NCBI GenBank assembly: GCA_022826945.1
Contig: JAJDTY010000044.1
Span: forward strand, 31,279-95,278
Reading direction: 5' to 3'
DNA from: Candidatus Binatia bacterium
Lineage (GTDB): Bacteria; Desulfobacterota; Binatia; Bin18
DNA length: 64,000 nt
A program made the translations under genes and the position numbers. Under the pieces are notes generated by a model, which worked only from the letters and a program-made list of their open reading frames with translations, had not been told where the DNA came from and ran no database searches. Shown here in pieces: positions 53,654-61,217 of this stretch (positions within the stretch are counted from its first letter, which is position 1; the number at the start of each line of letters is the position of its first letter).

Positions 53654-54583
53654 TTGGCTGCTCTTGATCACGATTCTGCTTGGTCGCACCGGATCGCCGT
53701 CCTGACCGCGGCCATGACCCTTCCGCTGTTGTTTTTTGGCGGTCTGGTCACCAGTCTCAAGGTCGGCATGGTAGTACCGGATTGGCCAACAACCTTTGGC
53801 CATAATATGTTCTTGTATCCCTGGTCAAAGATGGTGGGCGGAATATTCTACGAACATAGCCATCGGCTGTTGGGAGCGACAGTGGGCGTGCTCACGATTG
53901 TGCTGGCGATTGTCCTCTGGCTCACAGAGCAACGGCAGTGGCTCCGCCGGTTGGGTCTTATTGCCTTGATCGCGGTGATACTCCAAGGTGTCCTGGGAGG
54001 ACTGCGCGTGGTACTGATTGAGCAAAAGATCGCTATTATTCACGCCTGTCTGGCCCAGGCGTTCTTTGCGCTCATTGCCAGTATTAGCTTGTTTACTTCT
54101 GCGGAATGGCAGGCAGACCGACCCGAGTCGCCCTCACGCGACACGGAGAAAATCCAGCAGCTCGGCCTCCTCACCGTCGGCCTAATCTACGGCCAACTGA
54201 TTCTGGGCGCCCTCTTCCGTCATACCGGGGCCGGCCTAAGCCTGCACATCCTGGGGGCCGTTGCGGTCTTTATCGTAACCTTTCTCCTCGTTGACCATGT
54301 TCAGCAATATTACGCCACCCAGCGTCCCTTGCTGCGCTCGGGAATTCTCCTGCGACGGCTTCTCCTCCTCCAGGTCGGGCTAGGTCTCTTTACCTATGTC
54401 ATGAAATATTTGGCCCCGAGTGGCCCCTTGACTCCTCAGGCGGTTCTCCTCGCAACCAGTCACGTCATCGTCGGAGCATTCATGCTGGTCACCAGTGTCC
54501 GGTTCACCCTCCGGGCCTATCGTATCGGGCGCGGCCCTGAGGAGGCAGCGTCACCCATTTTTTCGGAGCAGGTCACCGTATGA
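53654..54583 (+). CDS. ctaA: Heme A synthase (COX15/CtaA family)
   Basis: A 309-residue, roughly eight-helix membrane enzyme oxidising the methyl group of heme O to make heme A. The glutamate/histidine motif FYEHSHRLLGATVGV and the second histidine region GALFRHTGAGLSLHILGAVAVF match the family, as does VVPDWPTTFGHN. The TTG at 53654 has AGGAG 6 nt upstream, so the GTG 11 codons earlier is not used. It overlaps ctaB by 4 nt. Confidence 0.91.
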   Translation: MAALDHDSAWSHRIAVLTAAMTLPLLFFGGLVTSLKVGMVVPDWPTTFGHNMFLYPWSKMVGGIFYEHSHRLLGATVGVLTIVLAIVLWLTEQRQWLRRLGLIALIAVILQGVLGGLRVVLIEQKIAIIHACLAQAFFALIASISLFTSAEWQADRPESPSRDTEKIQQLGLLTVGLIYGQLILGALFRHTGAGLSLHILGAVAVFIVTFLLVDHVQQYYATQRPLLRSGILLRRLLLLQVGLGLFTYVMKYLAPSGPLTPQAVLLATSHVIVGAFMLVTSVRFTLRAYRIGRGPEEAASPIFSEQVTV

Positions 54584-55482
54584 TACAGCGAACACAGACA
54601 GTCGCCTACGATCTGCCGCGCCTACGGCGGCTGGCCGCCTTTGTCGAGCTGACCAAGCCGCGCCTGGTCAGTATGATCCTGGTCACGACAACCGTGGGCT
54701 TTTATCTGGGCTCCTGGCTCGTCCTCGATTACACGCTGCTCTTGCATACGTTGATCGGGACGGCCCTGGCTGGCGGTGGCACCCTGGCACTCAACCAGCT
54801 TATGGAATGTGAAGCCGACGCCCTGATGGAACGGACCAGGACCCGTCCGTTGCCCGACGGCAGGCTGCAACCTCTGGACGCTCTGATCTTTGGTGCGGCT
54901 CTTACGATGATCGGTCTCCTCTATCTTATGCTGTGGGTGAATCCGTTGAGCGCCTTGGTGACCGCCTTTATCACCATCAGCTACTTATTCGCCTACACCC
55001 CGCTGAAGAAGAAGACTTCCTTGTGCGGCATTGTGGGCGCCGTCCCTGGTGCCCTTCCCCCAGTCATTGGCTGGACCGCAGTCAATGAGACGCTGGGGAT
55101 CGAGGCCTGGATTTTGTTTACCATTATGTTTTTGTGGCAAATGCCCCACTCGCTCGCCATTGCGTGGCTGTACCGAGAAGATTATACCCGGGCCGGCTTC
55201 CAGCTTTTACCCGTGATTGAGCCGGATGGGAAAAGCACAGGCCGTCAGGTCGTGCTCAACTGTCTGGCCTTGTTAGCAGTCGGCCTCCTCCCGACCTTGG
55301 TCGGTATGGCCGGCCCGCGCTATTTTGTTATCGCCTTTGGGCTAGGCTGTCTGTTTCTGTGGTATGGTCTCCGCTTGGCCCGCACGCGTTCGCGCGACTC
55401 GGCCCGCCAGCTCATGTTTGCTTCCCTCGTCTATTTGCCAGTCTTGCTGACGGCCATGGCTCTCGATAAGCTTCCCCTATAA
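54580..55482 (+). CDS. ctaB: Protoheme IX farnesyltransferase
   Basis: A 300-residue UbiA-superfamily membrane enzyme converting heme B to heme O. Prenyl-diphosphate/Mg sites are seen in NQLMECEADALMERTRTRPLP and in the second aspartate loop LYREDYTRAGFQLLPVIEPDGK. YTPLKKKTSLCGIVGAVPGALPPVIGW is diagnostic of heme O synthases. Its ATG overlaps the ctaA stop (ATGA). Together with ctaA it supplies heme A for coxA. Confidence 0.96.
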   Translation: MIQRTQTVAYDLPRLRRLAAFVELTKPRLVSMILVTTTVGFYLGSWLVLDYTLLLHTLIGTALAGGGTLALNQLMECEADALMERTRTRPLPDGRLQPLDALIFGAALTMIGLLYLMLWVNPLSALVTAFITISYLFAYTPLKKKTSLCGIVGAVPGALPPVIGWTAVNETLGIEAWILFTIMFLWQMPHSLAIAWLYREDYTRAGFQLLPVIEPDGKSTGRQVVLNCLALLAVGLLPTLVGMAGPRYFVIAFGLGCLFLWYGLRLARTRSRDSARQLMFASLVYLPVLLTAMALDKLPL

Positions 55483-55519
55483 GCAAATCACCGGCATACT
55501 CTGAAAACGGGATAGGCCA

Positions 55520-55636
55520 ATGCCATTAGTAACACGCGCCGAGCGACAGGAAGAAAATTCTTCACTCGGCAGAAAACTCGCGTTTTTTATTGTGCTGTAC
55601 ATTGCTGCAGCAACCTGTTTCATTATCTTTGCGTAG
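55520..55636 (+). CDS. 38-residue one-helix protein of the oxidase cluster
   Basis: A short frame between ctaB and subunit III encodes a polar N-terminus (TRAERQEENSSLGRK) followed by one hydrophobic helix, LAFFIVLYIAAATCFIIFA, right up to the stop. ATAGG lies 4 nt before the ATG, a weak ribosome site. Size, single helix and position recall tiny accessory subunits of heme-copper oxidases (such as subunit IIa of Thermus ba3 or CoxI-associated assembly peptides). Sequence homology was not tested. Confidence 0.55.
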   Translation: MPLVTRAERQEENSSLGRKLAFFIVLYIAAATCFIIFA

Positions 55637-55661
55637 CCTGTTCTTACGAGAGGCAGTGCCT

Positions 55662-56336
55662 ATGCCACGCGGATCAGCCGTTGCAGCCGGACCTCCGGAT
55701 TCTCAGCCATCGACGCACGAAACCACAGAAGCGCTGGTGGCCGTGCCCGGCTATGGCGGTGGCCCTCCCCCACCCAGCATCCCACGACCGCCGGTCAGTA
55801 ATGCCCGCATGGGCATGCTGATGCTGATTGGGGCAGAGACCATGTTTTTTGCCGGACTGATTGGCGCCTACGTGGTCTTTCGTTTTGGAAGTCCGGTTTG
55901 GCCCTCAGGCCATTTATACCTCCCCGTGGGTATCACCTGGGTGAATACCGCTTTCCTGCTGTTCAGTTGTTACACCATGTGGAGGGCAATGCGCTGCATT
56001 CAAGCCGACCAACAGCGACCATTCGTGCGCTGGCTGGCTGTGACGGCACTCCTGGGAAGTATTTTTCTTGGGGTGCAGGGCTTTGAGTGGGTGAGGCTGG
56101 TTCACGACGGACTCACCATTTCAGCCGGCATGTATGGCGCAACCTTTTATACCCTGATCGGCTGCCACGGCCTGCATGTCCTTGCCGCCGTCCTCTGGCT
56201 CGGCATTGTGCTATTGCAAGCCAGACGCGGGAAATTCTCTCCGCAGCACCTTATCGGTGTCGAAATATGTAGCATGTATTGGTATTACGTTGGCGCGGTC
56301 TGGGTCGTCCTTTTTCCGCTGGTGTATTTGAATTAA
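55662..56336 (+). CDS. Cytochrome c oxidase subunit III (first copy)
   Basis: A 224-residue membrane protein of the CtaE/CoxC family with five predicted helices. The N-terminal 40 residues are Pro/Gly-rich and polar. Family marks are MGMLMLIGAETMFFAGLIGAY, the acidic residue near the start of that helix, and FYTLIGCHGLHVLAAVLWLG. MYWYYVGAVWVVLFPLVYL closes the protein. The ATG at 55662 with AGAGG upstream is used; the open frame to 55590 would overlap the 38-residue gene. A second subunit III gene follows at 56672. Confidence 0.88.
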   Translation: MPRGSAVAAGPPDSQPSTHETTEALVAVPGYGGGPPPPSIPRPPVSNARMGMLMLIGAETMFFAGLIGAYVVFRFGSPVWPSGHLYLPVGITWVNTAFLLFSCYTMWRAMRCIQADQQRPFVRWLAVTALLGSIFLGVQGFEWVRLVHDGLTISAGMYGATFYTLIGCHGLHVLAAVLWLGIVLLQARRGKFSPQHLIGVEICSMYWYYVGAVWVVLFPLVYLN

Positions 56337-56345
56337 ACGGAGCAT

Positions 56346-56675
56346 ATGCGTACTCAACCTCCCTTTTTTGTCCTTCGTCTGTTCGGTATTGCAGCGCCGC
56401 CCTTCCTGGTGGCCTGTTATATCGGGGGACTACCGCAGGAGGCCCTAGCACAAGGCTGCGCAATGTGTCAGACTTTGCTATCCGGTGCGAATGAGCAGGT
56501 GACGCAAGGCATGTTGCGCAGCGCCTTTTTTCTGATGACCATGCCCTTCGTCGTTTTTGGTTCCATTGGCGGCTGGATTTTTTACCGCTATTGGAAAACG
56601 AACCGTTCGCATCGAGCACAGGGAACGTTACCATCCCGTCGGAAAGTGACGGCCCCAAAGGAGGAGCAACCTTGA
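56346..56675 (+). CDS. Small membrane protein with a CxxC motif
   Basis: A 109-residue protein. A signal-like first helix (FVLRLFGIAAPPFLVACYIGG) ends near ALAQ and is followed by GCAMCQTLLSG with a CxxC motif. A second helix (SAFFLMTMPFVVFGSIGGWIFYRYW) and a basic tail complete it. It is placed between the two subunit III genes; its last 4 nt overlap the next gene. The cysteines would face the periplasm, suiting a redox or copper-handling role in oxidase assembly, but no function is established that I can cite. Confidence 0.8.
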   Translation: MRTQPPFFVLRLFGIAAPPFLVACYIGGLPQEALAQGCAMCQTLLSGANEQVTQGMLRSAFFLMTMPFVVFGSIGGWIFYRYWKTNRSHRAQGTLPSRRKVTAPKEEQP

Positions 56676-57295
56676 GCGAAGCCGTTGTTGATTCTCACGC
56701 CCATGCCCAGCAGCCGGCAGAATCACCTGTCACCCCGGAGAGTTGGGGCAAACTCGGCATGTGGGTTTTTCTGGCGGGTGATGCCATGTCTTTTGGTGGA
56801 CTGTTAGCCGGGTATGGAGCCATGCGCGCCAGCAGTCCTGACTGGCCCAATCCGCTCGACGCTCTCGGTATCGAGCTCACCGCGTTTATGACCTTTCTGC
56901 TCATTGTCAGCAGCTTCACCATGGTCAAAGCCTTGTCTGCGGCGAAACACAGCGACCTGCCGAACTTTCGGAAGTACCTCTTGCTGACCATTGTTGGCGG
57001 GACCATATTTTTGGGGCTTCAGGCCTATGAATGGACCCACCTCACCCATATCGGCATGACCATGAGCGACAACCCCTGGGGCGCTCCGCTGTTTGGCACG
57101 ACCTTTTATATTCTGACCGGCTTCCACGGCTGTCATGTCTTCGGCGGCGTGGTGTATCTGACGTGCGTACTCTTTGCCGGTATGAATGGGAAGTTCTTAG
57201 GCGAAAACTCCAGTCCGGTAGAAATTGTCGGCCTGTACTGGCATTTCGTGGATTTGGTCTGGATCTTGGTTTTTACTTTTGTATACCTGCTGTAG
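56672..57295 (+). CDS. Cytochrome c oxidase subunit III-like protein (second copy)
   Basis: A 207-residue five-helix protein of the heme-copper oxidase subunit III family: LGMWVFLAGDAMSFGGLLAGY, FLGLQAYEWTHL, FYILTGFHGCHVFGGVVYL and GLYWHFVDLVWILVFTFVYLL. The TTG at 56672 is chosen because AGGAGGAG lies 5 nt upstream and it forms a TTGA overlap with the preceding stop; the open frame to 56591 lies inside the CxxC gene. It is only distantly similar to the first copy, so both may be subunits of one complex. Confidence 0.9.
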   Translation: MSEAVVDSHAHAQQPAESPVTPESWGKLGMWVFLAGDAMSFGGLLAGYGAMRASSPDWPNPLDALGIELTAFMTFLLIVSSFTMVKALSAAKHSDLPNFRKYLLLTIVGGTIFLGLQAYEWTHLTHIGMTMSDNPWGAPLFGTTFYILTGFHGCHVFGGVVYLTCVLFAGMNGKFLGENSSPVEIVGLYWHFVDLVWILVFTFVYLL

Positions 57296-57306
57296 AGGAA
57301 GACACG

Positions 57307-57654
57307 ATGGCAAACGAACATGCCGCACACGCTGACCACGCCGAACCGAATTATCTCGCCATTATGGTGATCCTCACCATTTTAACCATTCTCGAACTCA
57401 TGGTGCCTCCCCTGGTCTCCGCCAAACTCACGGCTGGCTCTCTGCTTGTCATCCTCGCGGTTGCCAAAGCGCTTCTCGTCGCACTGTATTTCATGCATCT
57501 GCGCTTTGAGCGCACAACGCTCAGCGTGATTGCGCTGACACCCATGGCCATTTGCGTCTTTCTCATCATCATGCTCCTACCGGACCTGACCTCAAATACC
57601 AGGACGTATACGCCAGCCGAGCCGACCGAGGTCAGCGAACCGGCTGACCACTAG
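57307..57654 (+). CDS. Cytochrome c oxidase subunit IV family protein
   Basis: A 115-residue protein with a His-rich start (ANEHAAHADHAEPNY) and three helices: MVILTILTILELMVP, LLVILAVAKALLVALYFMHLRFE and VIALTPMAICVFLIIMLLPDL. VAKALLVALYFMHLR is the signature of prokaryotic subunit IV (CtaF/CoxD). The longer frame opening at 57031 overlaps subunit III and is not used. AGAGGAAG precedes the ATG. Confidence 0.9.
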   Translation: MANEHAAHADHAEPNYLAIMVILTILTILELMVPPLVSAKLTAGSLLVILAVAKALLVALYFMHLRFERTTLSVIALTPMAICVFLIIMLLPDLTSNTRTYTPAEPTEVSEPADH

Positions 57655-57660
57655 CCTGCG

Positions 57661-58335
57661 GTGCCTGACAGACTTTCAAGCGCCTCCCTAGATCGCACTT
57701 CCCAGCGCATGATCTGGGGCGCGCTTGGTCTTGTTCTTACCTATGTTGTCGGATACGGCGTTTTTTCTCTCTTCTCAGACTCTTCTCAGTCCTCTCCACC
57801 CGGTCAACTTCCCATCCTGGGAGAAGTCCCCGACTTTTCGCTGATCGAGCGAACGCAACAGCCCTTTGGTCACACAGACCTGACCGGATCCGTATGGGTC
57901 GCCAACTTCATCTTCACCCACTGTCCGGGCAGGTGCCCCCTCCTCAGCCAGCGGATGGCCCGCTTGCAAACAACTCTGCGTGCCAAACCGGTCCGCTTTC
58001 TTTCCTTTAGCGTCGATCCAGAACGGGATACGCCCGAGATGCTGCAAGTCTATGCGCAGCGTTACCGCGCGGACGACCAGCGTTGGCTATTCCTGACTGG
58101 CGATCGAGCAGCCATGTATGCGTTAATCCGCGAGGGCTTCCGGCTTGGCGTGGAAGCCCTCGCGCCGAACGACCCTCGCCTGACGACCCATGAGCCCATC
58201 GTGCACAGCAACCGTTTCGTACTGATTGACCCGCAGCGACGCATCCGCGGCTATTATCGGGGAGATGACACGGAATCCGTGACCCAACTCCTCCAAGACA
58301 TTGAAACGCTCGTGGCAACAGAGCCGGCTGGCTGA
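57661..58335 (+). CDS. SCO1/SenC-family copper chaperone
   Basis: A 224-residue membrane-anchored thioredoxin-fold protein. One N-terminal helix (IWGALGLVLTYVVGYGVFSLF) precedes the domain with the copper-binding FTHCPGRCPLLSQRM (CxxxC) and the distal His in IVHSNRFVLIDPQ. LSFSVDPERDTPEML is family-typical. It would deliver copper to the CuA site of CoxB. The GTG start is 6 nt after the subunit IV stop. Confidence 0.93.
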   Translation: MPDRLSSASLDRTSQRMIWGALGLVLTYVVGYGVFSLFSDSSQSSPPGQLPILGEVPDFSLIERTQQPFGHTDLTGSVWVANFIFTHCPGRCPLLSQRMARLQTTLRAKPVRFLSFSVDPERDTPEMLQVYAQRYRADDQRWLFLTGDRAAMYALIREGFRLGVEALAPNDPRLTTHEPIVHSNRFVLIDPQRRIRGYYRGDDTESVTQLLQDIETLVATEPAG

Positions 58336-58424
58336 CGCGCCACTCCAGCCTCTCTCTGGACACGCTCTCACTCCCGCCTCTCTTGACCCAACCGACAGGA
58401 ATGTCTTACTTTTGAGGGGCGTGA

Positions 58425-58937
58425 GTGAAGCGTATGCGATTTATAGCGATTCCTCTCCTCCTCCTTATCGTTATCCTGTTTTTCCGCACGACGGGTCAGC
58501 AAACTGTTGAGCTCGAACAAAAGCCTGAGTTCAGAACCTCGGCCACATTCCTCTACCAGACCTTCCGCTCCGATCATGCGGTTGCGGATAAAAAATATCG
58601 AGATAAGGTTATCCAGGTATCGGGTCAGGTCACGCGCGTTGAACAAGATGATTCCGGACAGGTCGCCCTTATTTTACAGGGAGACCCGTCGCGCCTGAGC
58701 GGTATCGAGTGTCTGGTTCATCGGTCTCAGATTCCAGACCTCCGACAACTCCAATCCGGTCAGCACGTTATTGTCAAAGGCTATGGCGCGGGGAAAAAGG
58801 TGCATGTCCGGCTGAGGGGCTGTCTGCTCGTCCACGCGCCTCCAGCATCTGCGGTCGAGACGTCCGCGTCTCGGTTATCCGCTGCGCGTGCCGCCCTTCA
58901 TCCTGGACAAAATTTTATACGGAGGATGCTGACATGA
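58425..58937 (+). CDS. Membrane-anchored OB-fold-like (tRNA_anti-like) protein
   Basis: A 170-residue protein with an N-terminal helix (FIAIPLLLLIVILFF) and an extracytoplasmic domain, TFRSDHAVADKKYRDKVIQVSGQVTRVE with LQGDPSRLSGIECLVH and GQHVIVKGYGAGKK. This matches the pattern of OB-fold tRNA_anti-like proteins of unknown function. GAGGGG lies 5 nt before the GTG start; an ATG three codons on is possible. Its stop overlaps the next gene. A link with the oxidase is by position only. Confidence 0.78.
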   Translation: MKRMRFIAIPLLLLIVILFFRTTGQQTVELEQKPEFRTSATFLYQTFRSDHAVADKKYRDKVIQVSGQVTRVEQDDSGQVALILQGDPSRLSGIECLVHRSQIPDLRQLQSGQHVIVKGYGAGKKVHVRLRGCLLVHAPPASAVETSASRLSAARAALHPGQNFIRRMLT

Positions 58938-59305
58938 AGACACTGGTCAGTGCGCTTACTCTGCTGCTCTTTTTTGCGTCGAACGGACTGTCCCAGTCCC
59001 TCTATTCTGTTCGTCCTGACTCGTCAGGTTCGTTCTTTAGTGAAGACTTTGGATTGGAAAGCAGCGACGAAGAAGCGGAGAATACCACCGACAGTGCAGA
59101 CGAGAGTCTGGAACTCCGGATGCGCTACCCCGAGCTGTACGGGGGCAATCTGGCGGCCGGCGGCGATGCCGAGGACGATGCGGATGAAACTGCAAGCGGT
59201 GTGGACGAGAGTCTGGAAACGCAAGCCCGCTACCCGGAATTATACCTCGACAACCGGTTGTATGATGAAGACGCGATGTTGACGATTGAGAGAGAGGAAC
59301 AGTAG
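58934..59305 (+). CDS. Secreted acidic protein with a duplicated DESLE...RYPELY motif
   Basis: A 123-residue protein. A signal peptide (KTLVSALTLLLFFASNGLSQS) is followed by a very acidic mature part with two copies of an imperfect repeat: DESLELRMRYPELYGGN and DESLETQARYPELYLDN, about 39 residues apart. Asp/Glu-rich linkers connect them. I recognise no domain. The ATG has GGAGG 8 nt upstream and overlaps the previous stop (ATGA), so it is co-translated with the OB-fold-like protein. The open frame further upstream lies within that gene. Confidence 0.78.
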   Translation: MKTLVSALTLLLFFASNGLSQSLYSVRPDSSGSFFSEDFGLESSDEEAENTTDSADESLELRMRYPELYGGNLAAGGDAEDDADETASGVDESLETQARYPELYLDNRLYDEDAMLTIEREEQ

Positions 59306-59429
59306 CCTCCCCTCTCGGCCATTGCACCCGCCGTTGAGACCACCTGCCTGCCGCACTCCCTGTTCTGCGCATGGAACCGGTCCCCCACAACATTGCTTCT
59401 CTGCTGGTATGTGATACTGTACCGGCCGT

Positions 59430-59501
59430 GCCCCCGTGGTGAAATGGATATCACACAGGTCTCCGGAACCTGGGGTCTGGGTTCGATTCCCGGCGGGGGT
59501 A
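59430..59501 (+). tRNA. tRNA-Arg (anticodon CCG)
   Basis: A 72-nt cloverleaf. The acceptor GCCCCCG pairs with CGGGGGT (one G-U pair), the D stem is GTGA/TCAC, the anticodon stem CAGGT/ACCTG is perfect with loop CTCCGGA giving CCG, and the T arm is CTGGG-TTCGATT-CCCGG. The discriminator is A and CCA is not encoded. It reads CGG. An integrase fragment begins 150 nt downstream, so its 3' end is a likely attachment site. Confidence 0.94.
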
Positions 59502-59651
59502 TACCCCTTCATTCTATTCTGCTCCCATCCCTCCCCAAATAATCCACCAACCTGTTGTGTTTACAGGTATTTTTCTTTTCTCAGGGCTTGTCCATTCTGT
59601 CCGATTCCAATGTATTCTTCGATATAGCGTTGGGAAAAACGTGAGGAAAGA

Positions 59652-59936
59652 ATGGGTATGAGCAAGCTCACCGCCGCCAAGGTAAAGGCGATTACCAGAA
59701 CGGGCCTGCACGGTGACGGCGGCACGTTGTATCTGAATATTGCGCCGGGTGGGTCAAAATCGTGGGGTCAGAGACTTACGGTGAACAGCCGACGCCGTGA
59801 TATTGGGCTGGGCGGGTTCCCGCTCGTGAGCTTGGCGGAAGCGCGAGACAAGGCATTTGACAATCGCAGACCCGGTACGGGATCCGGACCACGTGCGATG
59901 CTGGCCCGTGCGTCCGCGCTGACAACGGCGGCATAG
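59652..59936 (+). pseudogene. Truncated tyrosine integrase (N-terminal arm-binding domain only)
   Basis: The 94-residue frame begins with the DUF4102 arm-type DNA-binding domain of P4-like tyrosine integrases: KLTAAKVKAITRTGLHGDGGTLYLNI, WGQRLTVNSRRRDIGLGGFPLVSLAEARDKAFDNRR. After about residue 78 the sequence loses family resemblance and stops; the core-binding and catalytic domains (R-H-R-Y) are missing. Start could also be the ATG two codons on. Orientation and position beside tRNA-Arg are as expected for an integrated element. It cannot be a working recombinase. Confidence 0.85.
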
Positions 59937-60264
59937 CGGTCCGCCTACACCTTACGCCCTTTCATCCTCACGGCCGCCCCGCGCGCCTCACCGGGCGGCG
60001 TGTTCCCGCCCCCACCTGGGGCCTGTGCGATGGAGGCCGCCCGGCGTGCATCGGCGCGGCCCATGCCTGGAGCGAAGAGGGGGCTCCGGCCCGTTCCCCG
60101 CATGTCAAGCAGTGTCCCCTCCCAAAAAAGGAGTCCAGCCGGGCGGCGTAACGCGTCGGATGACCCCGTTTGCCTGCGTACCGGGCGGGGGAGTATCGAA
60201 CCCCACACAGGACCGGGGAAGGAGCGATACGGGAGTAACAATCGGCCGCGCGGTCGGCGGCGTG
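59937..60264 (+). other. 328-nt G+C-rich stretch without a convincing gene
   Basis: Open frames run through it on both strands because stops are rare in this composition, but none has a ribosome site or familiar protein features. The upstream part of the frame that becomes the next gene (from 60025) also falls here and looks noncoding (Arg/Gly/Pro-rich). Confidence 0.45.
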
Positions 60265-60810
60265 ATGGTCATGCTTTCGCTCCTCTTCCGGGACGATCTC
60301 GGGGGGCTCAGCAACCTTGTCCTGATCTGGGGCACGCTCTTGGCGATTTTTTTGGCGCTTTGGCGGAGCATGGTTGCGGAGAGGCAAGTCAAAGTCGCGC
60401 AAGAGGGTTTGCGCGCTGACCGCTACCAGCGCGCCGTCGAAATGACCGGACACGAGCTTGCTTCTAGCCGCATGGGTGGAATCCAGGGCCTGCGGGAGCT
60501 CGCGTTTGACCACTCCAACGCATACCGGTGGAAAGTGCTGAATTTTCTCAGTGCTCACGCCATGGGTACGGGCAAAGACGTAACATTCAGGCCGGTAGAC
60601 AAAGACGGCAAGCCGATAGGCGAGTATCTCGTGAACGAGCCGCCTGACGAGTGGATGACGAGGGAGGTAATCAGAGATATATTGGTACACAAAGGAGGCA
60701 TCTCACAAGAGAAATCAGCCGACCGTTGGGGGGGGCGGCTCCTCTTCTGGCTGAAGAACCTCTGCAAGCGCTCACAGCATACATCGGCGGCTACTTCGAT
60801 CCAGCGGTAG
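60265..60810 (+). CDS. Membrane-anchored protein resembling the front of pentapeptide-repeat proteins
   Basis: A 181-residue protein from an ATG chosen just before the hydrophobic part (no clear ribosome site; the frame is open back to 60025). One helix (LVLIWGTLLAIFLALW) is followed by a helical segment AERQVKVAQEGLRADRYQRAVEM and GHELASSRMGGIQGLRELAFDHSNAYRWKVLNFLSAHA. That arrangement is typical of the region just before the pentapeptide repeats in many membrane proteins; here no repeats follow. Its last 160 nt overlap the next reading frame, so the C-terminus may be the product of a deletion. Confidence 0.6.
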   Translation: MVMLSLLFRDDLGGLSNLVLIWGTLLAIFLALWRSMVAERQVKVAQEGLRADRYQRAVEMTGHELASSRMGGIQGLRELAFDHSNAYRWKVLNFLSAHAMGTGKDVTFRPVDKDGKPIGEYLVNEPPDEWMTREVIRDILVHKGGISQEKSADRWGGRLLFWLKNLCKRSQHTSAATSIQR

Positions 60811-60926
60811 CGCGGCAGATAAAGGCCCTGGCGGCCGAGGAGGACACCACGGTACAGGAGCTGGTGGCCGAGGCCCTGGACATGCTCTTTCAAAGCCGGG
60901 GCAAAGCGGCTATAGCTCGACAGTAG
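60651..60926 (+). CDS. Ribbon-helix-helix antitoxin-like protein
   Basis: The last 50 residues (from 60771), LTAYIGGYFDPAVARQIKAL then AAEEDTTVQELVAEALDMLF and GKAAIA, match the short RHH DNA-binding proteins often annotated as antitoxins. The only ATG in frame lies 40 codons earlier (60651), and that extension overlaps the preceding gene out of frame. Either the protein has an unusual N-terminus, a non-ATG start near 60762 is used, or the original start was lost by deletion. No recognised toxin is adjacent; the next gene, 9 nt on, encodes a membrane coiled-coil protein. Confidence 0.62.
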   Translation: MDDEGGNQRYIGTQRRHLTREISRPLGGAAPLLAEEPLQALTAYIGGYFDPAVARQIKALAAEEDTTVQELVAEALDMLFQSRGKAAIARQ

Positions 60927-60935
60927 GGAGAAGAA

Positions 60936-61217
60936 ATGACTGAGTTTGAGACAGCGACGATTGCTTTCCAGAATGCTTCTCTGTGGGCGGCCTATACTCA
61001 GGCCGGGATAGCTGGGCTGGTAGGCTTGGTGCAATGTCTCCTGATTGCCTACGGCTTGCGGCTGATGCAGCGGAGCAACGCCGACCGGCAACGTCAAGCG
61101 GACTTGGCCGAGAAACGGCATGAGGAAAGCATGCTGGCCTTGCACCAGCAGGGCGAAGCTTTACGCCAGCAGGGGCGGGCATTAGAGACGTTGATCGAAC
61201 GGACAGCCCCCCGATGA
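60936..61217 (+). CDS. Small membrane protein with a C-terminal coiled coil
   Basis: A 93-residue protein with one helix (AGIAGLVGLVQCLLIAYGLRLM, about 23-44) and a polar helical tail (ADRQRQADLAEKRHEESMLAL, then QQGEALRQQGRALETLIERT) likely to form a coiled coil. AGGGAGAAG is upstream at normal spacing. It starts 9 nt after the RHH gene, suggesting a functional pair. I know no function for this layout; a membrane-acting toxin or a sensor subunit are both possible. Confidence 0.65.
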   Translation: MTEFETATIAFQNASLWAAYTQAGIAGLVGLVQCLLIAYGLRLMQRSNADRQRQADLAEKRHEESMLALHQQGEALRQQGRALETLIERTAPR

